A stretch of 64,000 bases of DNA from Hermatobates lingyangjiaoensis (taxonomy: Eukaryota > Arthropoda > Insecta > Hemiptera > Hermatobatidae), in assembly GCA_026182355.1 (NCBI GenBank), contig JAPFBL010000255.1:3596001-3660000 (forward strand), in the 5' to 3' direction. The translations under genes were made by a program, and so were the position numbers. The notes below the pieces were generated by a model, which did no database searches, was not told the DNA's origin, and worked only from the letters and a program-made list of their open reading frames with translations. Below, one piece after another: positions 55,976 through 64,000 of this stretch (positions within the stretch are counted from its first letter, which is position 1; each line of letters starts with the position of its first letter).

Positions 55976-58900
55976 TATCAAACAATAAGATCTTTGACCT
56001 AAAATTGTACCCAAATTCATTATCGTTTTAGAAAAGCGCAAATAATTTGACAAGAATGCGTAATTATTTTTTAATTGTTTGATATTGTATCTGGCATTAA
56101 AAACATAGTAATAAATTAGATAGAAACCAATATGTTTATCAATAGCATCAGTTTTATAAATTGAAGTGTGAAAGGAAATTCAAGGTCAAAAAGAAAAAAA
56201 GATTTGGTTCAGTAAGAGAACAATGCAATGGGTCGTGTGCGTTGCATCACGGTGTTCTAGGTCGAAGCGAGTCAGTCGGGTCTGAAAGCTCACGCTGAAA
56301 GATTTCTTGACTACCCCGGTCCATGCTAACTCACCTCCGTTCACATCAAACCAAAACATTATACTTATCATGTAACCTCAAGAAAAGGCAAATACTAATT
56401 CTTACGATTTTATACCATTTCAAGGAGACAATTAATATAATATCATATTATAAATAATGGCAAACTACTATTTATCTTTAATAAAAAAATAAACACCAAA
56501 AAGTCCATTCTGCCTTTTTATGAACAATTATAAACATGACAAGTAGAAGTTATATAAAATTAATTGTTAGTATTATATATCAAGATGTTCTATTGAAGTA
56601 GTTGTATAATCGGAAATTATAAAATTCTTATAATTTATATTATAAAACTTGTAAAACATAATGTCTTTTAAAATAGTTCACATTTTTCTTAAATTGTAAC
56701 TATTAAGTAAATATAAATAAAATAAAAACCATATAAACACACACACACACACACACACGTTTTTTGCAAATTGATAGAAAGATATTTCTATCATAATGAA
56801 CTTGTGTCAGGAAAAATTATCTTCCAATGTAGAAGTGAACTGGTAGTTTCCATGTAAAGTAAGAGGACCGTAGAGGTGGTTCACAAACAAATTATCCAAA
56901 CTCTACACAGCTAGAAAAGCACTGAAACAAGAGCATGAATATGGAAACAAACATAAGACCATTTAATAACCACCTGCCACAGTTTCCATGAGGCTTGTCT
57001 ACTAAGCTTCAGTGGTTTGTTTTCATATCGGACGATTACGTCAATGCATTATTGGAGATAATTGTTTTCATCTGTACTTTTTAATATGACAGATATGTCT
57101 TGTAGTTTGACAATGTGTGGTTACACAGTCAAAAGGTGATTCTTTATTCTCTCATACATAGTACTTACTGAAAAAATTGATTTGGATTTTGCAACCTTGA
57201 TTCAGTGAAATCCGTTATAACTAATACAAATAAATAATACATTTAGATTGCTGCGCACTAATGAGACGCGATCACAATTTGTGAATTTTAATCAGCATGA
57301 AATAAATCTGGTGTTAGTATGTGTGTCCGTAAATACTGTAGAAATGCCAAAATGACGTCCTATTTTAAGTGGTTTCAATTTCTTCCAAATTACACCTATA
57401 AAGTTTGAGTGTATAAAGTATAAATAAATTGTTTGATATATAATTTCAAAAATGTCATAATACGTCATCTTTATTTCTGTTTTTTCCGTCACAGAGCCAG
57501 AAAGAGAGTCACAGAGAGTACTCTCGGTGCATGACTGCCATTGAGCCAAATCGGTATCACTATTACATATTGAAAAGTTTTGTGGATGAGTTTTTAAATC
57601 GTGTCTACGTCTAAAAAGGTAAAAGTTATAAGTGACAAATAAAATTAAAAATGAATGCAAAAATATTGATTTAAATATTTTAAAAACAAATGACTTGAAT
57701 ATTTTAAAAACAAATGATCAATGAATCATTTAGATTTCTGAACATTATGTGAACATCTGGCTACTGACCAACAAGAGATGCCAAACAATCATGTTCAAAC
57801 CAAAAATCATGATCGACAACTTCCTCAGGTATAGCTAGATTTTTATTTCAGGTGTCTATTATTACAATATGTGCAAACAGTTCACGTGGAAAAAAAGTCA
57901 AATTAGAGAAAAATGAACACTTTTAAATGATATTTAAAGAACAACTGTCGACATTAGTAGGGAATTTTGACATCCTTCATGTCTTTTGGATAAAAAGGCA
58001 TTGCTAAGAAATTATATCCAGCTCTAAAATTTAAAAAAATCATTCTGATTTTGATTCCAGTTGTCACAGTAACATCGGTAAATTTTTAAGAGAAAAGAAA
58101 TTAAGGAGCCTTGCTTAAAAAAATAAAAGTAAAAGAGATGTTACAATGGTTTAGAGCCGAATATTCAAAGTAGCACCACTAATAATGGTTATGTAAGGAG
58201 GTGTAGAAGACCTAGAAGCTTCAATATAGGTCTTCCCTCGATCTCAAATACTTACATAATATAGAAATTCCATTGATGTTAATTTGATGAAACTGGTTCT
58301 TGAGTTAATTTCATAGCAATTGTTTTTGACCTTTTTTTAATAATAAAACACTAATTGTTAGTTGCCTGAAATGTTTTAAATTAAAATTATTTGCTTTTGA
58401 AAAAGATATCCTATTCAAGATGAAACAAAAAAGTAAAGAAGTTACAGTGATATCAAGGACATAGCAAGAACTTCCATAATTACAGCTAAAATTATATTGT
58501 TTAAACCGGTTTTAAATGACTATATGTTGAAAAAGAGTTTTATATTTATTTATTAAGAGAAGTAGTACATTATAAATATATTTAGGTATCTTAGATAATT
58601 TTCTTTCATGTTCTTCTTTAGATGAAGAAAAAGGTTAAGTTTTTGATCTTGATGTCTGGAGGAAAACGATAACCCTAAACGAATCAATGGCCGTGGCGAA
58701 AGGAAAAATGCCCTTACTGATCCATGAAACAGTTGGTGTAATACTGTGGGAGCCGATCCTAGCCTCAAACAGTTTTCTGTTAGCATCGCAAAAAATGGAA
58801 CAGGAGCACAATGCTTATTCCTTTTGACAGTATCGTTTTTCTTTTTTCGATATAGTCTAGGAAAAGTCACGGTACGTTCTATAATATAATCTTAGAAGCT

Positions 58901-59099
58901 ATGTCTAAATCTGCTAAAGAAGTAATTGTTCTTTAGAACAATTAAAGAGAGTTATTTGCTAATTGATTTTCGCAACTAACAGTTATTTTACAATTTTGTA
59001 AAGAAAGTCTCAGAGCTTGAATAGAATTAACTGAAAACAATTTACATTTCGAGAAAAATGACTTTTTTGATTTTTTTAAAGTAGGAAGCTTGTAGAGTG
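55976..59099. other. Intergenic sequence; (CA)n at about 56745-56758
   Basis: AT-rich apart from a short CA microsatellite and a mixed patch at 56210-56350. Open frames at 57292-57660 and 58553-58870 (minus) have no recognised motif. Confidence 0.5.
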
Positions 59100-59480
59100 G
59101 TCAACTATACCACTGCTCCAGGAAGCAAAATGTTGTGGATCCCTTCTCTACTGGAGTGAGGGACGGTTCATGTTATCACGCGAATGCATCATGTGACGTT
59201 AGCCTCACGGTGGTTGTCAACCAAATCCACTAATGTAGGGTAGACTTTCGGAAGCCCCTCCGGTCTGTGGCTGGGTACTCCTACCATTGTGTAAGAGAAG
59301 CATCTGCCTCTACACTGTGTGATCAGCAGTGTAGTGTGCTAGGGCAACGAGCCTCTTCCAGTTGATGACTGAGCTAGAATACGAGTACTCTGTTATTCGG
59401 ATGAGCCCTAATTCCCGGGGCATAGGATACACTCTTTGCCGAGAACTAACAAGCCTTATTTAAGCACAGGGTAGACGTCA
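59100..59480. other. Mixed-composition block of unknown origin
   Basis: GC content near 50 percent against about 32 percent around it, with no open frame. Possibly a SINE or rRNA/tRNA-derived repeat; I cannot assign it. Confidence 0.3.
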
Positions 59481-59626
59481 ACCCGTGGACTGTATACATC
59501 AATCACCAACTGTATACTTGAATACGACAATTTGGACCAAAGAACTTATTAAAATATGAAAGTTAATACACGACACATAACAAAAAAATATAGTTGCCAT
59601 GGATGATATTTCGAAAGAGTTCATTG

Positions 59627-60260
59627 TCAGTATAAGATTAGAAAAGAAAGGAAAAAGAAGAAGAGATTGAGAGAGAAAGATAGAGACTGAACAAAGGTGA
59701 TTGGCAGAAGTTCAAGTACAAAGCGAAGGTCACTCAGGCTGCATCCACCCTGACCACCCAAACCGGAAGACAGAAAGACAGAAAGAAATATTACAGAAAG
59801 TTGACATTGAGATCTGAAGAAGCCTACATTTGATTTCTTGAAACCCATTCTTTTTTTACATTCATACTTAATAATGATAGCACACTTATTTTCACCCCCC
59901 CCCCCCTCTTCACTAATAGAGCAAAAAATAATTAAGAACCAGTCTCGAGAAGTGCCTAGTTTTCAACGCTACTGTTTTAGACTTCTCAGGCAAAGTATGG
60001 ATCTCAGCAGGAGTGTTTCAAGAGCAGAGAAGCGTGAGAAGGTCTATGAAAATGAGGTAGATAGGGAGGGAAGGCTTCAGATAAGGTGTGAGAGAGGACC
60101 TCATATCATAAAAAGGAGACAACGGAACAGCCCAAGGCAAGGGCTGGGCAGCCACAAGGAACAGATGCTCAGCGTGAGGCAAGACTCCAGACAGGATGTT
60201 TAAGGGAGAAAACTCGAGGACATCGAGCATTGTTTGACCAGAGGTAGCTCCTGACTTTAA
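59627..60260. other. Mixed-composition block with a C12 tract and a 121-codon open frame
   Basis: C12 at 59895-59906 precedes an Arg-rich plus frame (59838-60203) with no recognisable domain. The minus strand is also open. It could be a decayed transposon; no function is claimed. Confidence 0.3.
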
Positions 60261-63200
60261 TCTCAACCATTATATCTGAACTGATGTGTGTGAAGCCCTT
60301 ATCTAAACTTAAATAAATTATTATAAGTTTAACTGCTATTCCTACATTATAATACAGAATTATACTGCATTCCAGCAATAGATACTGTTCCATTCCATCA
60401 ATTTTTATAATGTTTGTAAGCCTAACATACCGCGCATTATATTACTGTTATATTGAATGATTGAATAGTATACATTAGGGATCGTAAACTTTTTTCAGGC
60501 TTAAGAAGTACCTATTAAAAAAAATTCCTGAGTTACCTATAATGTTTTTTTACATATCTTAAGGAGTTTCTCTTGAAGATGGACAACGTCCTAAACTATT
60601 CAAAAGTCTACAGTACCAGTGTTTTATTTCTTAATGGAAGCTTAACGATATAAAAATGGGATTTACAAAGCAAATCACATTCTTTGTAGGACAATAGAAG
60701 ACATTCCTTTTGGAATGTAGGTATACTTGATGTCAGGAAGCATGTATGGATATTTCTCTTTTAGGGTTATAACATTTTTATTTTAATCAGTAAGTTTAAT
60801 CTTAAGTTTGAAAAAACTTTTTTAAAGAAAGGAAATTAATAAAACGTTGAACTAACTTTTGACATTAATTTAGTTTTGTCATAATTGTTCATGTCTAATA
60901 AAAGATTTCAATAAAAATTTTATTTTTATTTTTTGAAGAATAAACTAATTTTGTATTATTTATAAGCACGTGCAGAATTGCTGACGCAAAGGAATTTGGT
61001 TGACGTCGGGTTATCTGATGAACAGTCTACATTATAAAAAGCTCACAGATAAGATAATTCAAGTTTTGTAAACTAATTAGTACTTGTCAGCTCTTGAAGT
61101 ATAAAGAAAAAATATCCAATTTTTTAAAGCACTCAGAATGACGTTCATCATGACTAAATCAAACTTAACAACAGTATTTCATGTTGAAAACTAAATAATA
61201 GAAATCGTGTTTTAGAATAATTCATCCAGTCTTAATTTACTTTTCGTTGGGAAGTTAATTACTGGAAGTAAATTGAAACTTACGGAAGTAGATTAATAGA
61301 ATTGTTCAAATTTGATGTAATCAAACTGAACTAAATTTTCCTGGGTACTTTGGAACATTAAGTTTAGCCACAGACATCCATAAATTTCAACCTTACATGT
61401 TTGTTTGTAATAGCCTTTTTTCTATTATTTTTCTATTATTTCTATTATATGTGATTAACTTCCTTTTAGCGATTCTTTTATATATTTAAAGAAAAATAAT
61501 AATTTAAAAAAAGTATATTTTAAAAGGCTAATCTATAGTTCTCCATTTAATAATTTCTTACTTTGTTAGAAGCAGGTAGTTGAGATTTCAAGTAATATAA
61601 TTATAATTATGGAAATAAAAATTAGGCAATTTCCTTTTTATGCAAGCCTCATAGATTTTAACTATAAAAGGTGCTCAAAAGTATGTAATTGAAAATGGGA
61701 GGTATTGTTTGTTTGTACCATGTTACATAGAAGGTTTTAACAGGTAATTCATCTTTAATAAATCAGGACTGTTTACTGGTCAACAGGTGTAACTATTAAA
61801 ATTTTAATAAACGAATGAATCAGTTACCAAAACAAAACATTTTCTTTTTATTTTTAATTCTACTTATTTAAAAACACTTATAAAATTTATTTACATAAAT
61901 AAAAAAGAAACAAATGTAAAACAATCCTTATTTTTATGCTACATACTACAGTATGTTTAAGGCATTCCTGTACTTCAATAACTAAATAACAGTCTTCTTG
62001 ATCTTGCACATTGTTCATAATAGTTTTACTATATCCTCTTCTCTTTCAGCAGAATTGTTCAAGGAGTTTTAATTACTAGTTTGGATTCTTTGTAATTATA
62101 ACAGAATTAAAACCTTCAGGAAATAGTCGTATGAGATCTGATGAAAGAAGGACGCTTTAGTCACAAACTAAAATTTTATCTTATTTTTGTTTTAGTTGAA
62201 ATCAACAATAACACCTGTTTCTTTTTATATTCTATTCTACCGAAAACATACCAATAATGCGGCTGTATTCAGTTATTATTGACACACTGTAATGTAAATA
62301 CATTACAAAGTATAAATATTTTCGTTTAGTAAGAGGTAACAGTCTCGGAAGGAGATTCATGTGATATGCGTAAGAGAAAGGTAAATTATTTTCTTTTCCT
62401 ATTCAGATGTAGATATTAACCAACACAGTGTCTCAAGCACACCAATTAAAACTATTACTAGGATAATTATAGATCCTTCTTCAATTATAAACAATTAAAC
62501 AAACAACTTAACAACCGTAGTCTTTCTTAAACAACTTCAGTTTTCCGTATTCAAGACGAATGCGATATATTAGTAATAATGAAAAAGGAGAGATAAACTT
62601 AAAAAGTAGTTAATCTCTTTACTTTCCCTATGTCAAGTAAGAATTTCAAACTACGAAAATAATGTCATAATTGTAGAACAACAATACTGGCCATTGTTCA
62701 CCATTGAAACTTGTAAAAGAAAAATTCTCGTTTTTTTTGAGAAAAATGAGGTGTTACCTCGTTTTCAAAGAAAGGAGTTTCTTCACCCGGCTGAAAAATT
62801 ATAATAATAAAATTTGTAATTTTATCTGTTTGAAATACTGATGTAGGTACGTGGTCTGTCGCATCTTTATTGTACAAACTCTAAGTAACATTTCAAGAAA
62901 ATCAGATTTGTTAAAAATAATCTATCCAATTAAAATGAGTATAAATATAATTCAAACATAATTACAAAAGGCTGTATGTAAATTTATAGTTAGATAATTT
63001 AAAAAGAAAATCTTAACAATTTCTAACAACTCAGTAATATGACTTTTCCATAAACTAAAGTGGGTACCAAATAACAAGTTAAAACAAGTTAAATTTTCCA
63101 ACTCTAAAACACACTAAAGTTGAAAGCATATAAATATCAATTACCTATTTTTATCCCACCAATATTTCTGCATGAATATTTAATCAAGAAATAACCAAAA

Positions 63201-63479
63201 CAACCATGCTTATGATAACTGACTTTCCCAACATGGGACAATATAGATCTGCTCTTAGCAGGGACATCACTCCCTTCGGAATAAGATGGCTTTTGGACAG
63301 GAAATAGTCTCATGAGATCTCTTTCAAACGTGCTAATTCTCATGAAAATAACAGTGCCAATTCATACAAATATTGTTATATCATTCAATAAATGTTTACA
63401 TAGACTTTTAATTGTTATTGTCTTTCATGTAATTTCAACTTTGAATCAATTTAGAATTCTTTTTACTTTATTTTTAAAA

Positions 63480-63483
<4 letters not shown>
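60261..63483. other. Intergenic sequence, nothing recognised
   Basis: AT-rich without recognisable genes or repeats. Confidence 0.5.
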
Positions 63484-63526
<43 letters not shown>

Positions 63527-63774
63527 TATACTTTGGGAGCAGACCTTCTTTTAAACATACCTCATTAAAGATCTTGCCAACATTAAGTTTAGTATGTTTC
63601 CTACATACCTTTTCAAGGTTTCGAATGCTACCTTTCCATCTCTGTGGAAAAATTTTTCCTTTTCCACAGAGATGGAAAGGTAGCATTCGAAACCTTGAAA
63701 AGGTATGTAGGAAACATACTAAACTTAATGTTGGCAAGATCTTTAATGAGGTATATATATATATATATATATAT
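63484..63774. mobile_element. (TA)n-bounded palindrome encoding a PLE-like peptide
   Basis: (TA)20 at 63484-63523. The arms meet at 63656, where TTTTTCC/TTTTCC border a perfect CCACAGAGATGGAAAGGTAG inverted repeat. Read outward, the arms encode RWKGSIRNLEKVCRKHTKLN. The left arm continues through NEVCLKEGLLPKYTNIYI to (TA)n. The right arm stops at AATGAGG|TATATATA, where the left reads AATGAGGTATGTTTAAAAGA. The arms are otherwise nearly identical over about 95 bp. Confidence 0.75.
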
Positions 63775-63970
63775 GAATGATCAAAACACAGTATGAAATG
63801 GAAAAAAAAGACTAAGATCTTTCAACCGTAACAAGCGGTCTTCGTCAGAGTCAAAACCCAACTCCAGTTGAAAGATCTTAGTCTTTTTTTTTCCATTTCA
63901 TATTTTCCTTTGATCATTGATTATTGTTTCACGTGTTTATGTGAAACTTGTAAATATATATATATATATT
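63775..63970. mobile_element. GATCTT-class palindrome, abutting the previous one
   Basis: The left arm carries a complete minus-strand ribozyme. The right arm lacks CTGACGA and begins at CAGTTGAAAGATCTTAGTC. The tail TTTGATCATTGATTATTGTT and CACGTGTTTATGTGAAACTT precede TATATATATATA at about 63955-63970. Confidence 0.8.
63810..63852 (-). ncRNA. Hammerhead ribozyme motif, GATCTT class (minus strand)
   Basis: Stem I GACT (63852-63849) with AGTC (63813-63810), C3 at 63848 (CTGACGA), stem II GACCG/CGGTT around CTTGTTA, GAAA, stem III AGATCT and U17 at 63814. The sequence is the same as the copy at 47581-47623. Confidence 0.75.
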
Positions 63971-64000
63971 CAATGTTTTGTTATTGAGGGCTAGGTCAAA

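Noticed and set aside
57292..57660. 122-codon minus frame with TTTTTAG acceptor-like sequence
   Set aside because: The only GT after the acceptor (TCTGTGACGG) is a poor donor; peptide not recognised.
59838..60203. 121-codon Arg-rich plus frame
   Set aside because: Starts in low-complexity sequence next to a C12 tract, is also open in antisense, and has no domain.
18771..63780. Many open frames containing IYIYIYIY runs
   Set aside because: These are translations of (TA)n microsatellites; only the non-repeat part of three palindromes looks like real protein.

Overview
The window is AT-rich eukaryotic DNA with GT-AG introns, long introns, many (TA)n microsatellites and retroelement debris. The genes are animal genes, and the base composition and gene structures fit an invertebrate, probably an arthropod. 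The sequence alone does not fix the species. I see no CRISPR array, operon or other bacterial feature.

Three protein-coding genes can be read. NUBP2, a cytosolic Fe-S assembly ATPase, runs off the left edge on the minus strand (three exons, 1-598). Only 182 bp away, in divergent orientation, starts SLC35B3, a Golgi PAPS transporter (seven coding exons, 781-9816, 375 aa), so the two genes appear to share a bidirectional promoter. A third gene, on the minus strand, converges on SLC35B3. Its large 3' exon (10836-13694) encodes a coiled-coil protein rich in Q and P. I join this exon to a short 5' exon at 44953-45000 by a phase-0 to phase-0 splice that continues the coiled coil, leaving an intron of about 31.3 kb. 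An isolated plus-strand exon candidate (34399-34515, 117 nt, phase 1-1) lies inside that intron.

The most interesting content is a dense population of small palindromic insertions bounded by (TA)n, at about 6, 7.7, 19-20.6, 39.7-40.2, 41.5, 46-49, 51.6-53.5 and 63.5-63.9 kb. One palindrome (19.6-20.56 kb) carries two near-identical inverted copies of a GIY-YIG endonuclease domain with a CX4C motif, typical of the C-terminus of Penelope-like retroelements (PLEs). Many of the others carry a type I hammerhead ribozyme core (CUGANGA, stem II, GAAA, self-complementary stem III, UH cleavage site, matching stem I). At least five ribozyme sequence classes each keep their own complementary stems. In most palindromes one arm runs to a recognisable 3' end, while the other stops earlier where the element itself reads TATA-like sequence and passes directly into (TA)n. 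That is what twin priming of a PLE RNA on both strands of a broken (TA)n target would leave.

Other pieces: two non-LTR retrotransposon 3' remnants (5.4 and 24.4-25.0 kb), a 5S rRNA-like fragment (15.7 kb), a 24-bp minisatellite (16.6 kb), a foldback MITE-like element (27.4 kb), a C23 tract, and diverged duplicated segments at 54.5-56.0 kb. The stretches in between are AT-rich intron or intergenic DNA in which I recognise nothing.
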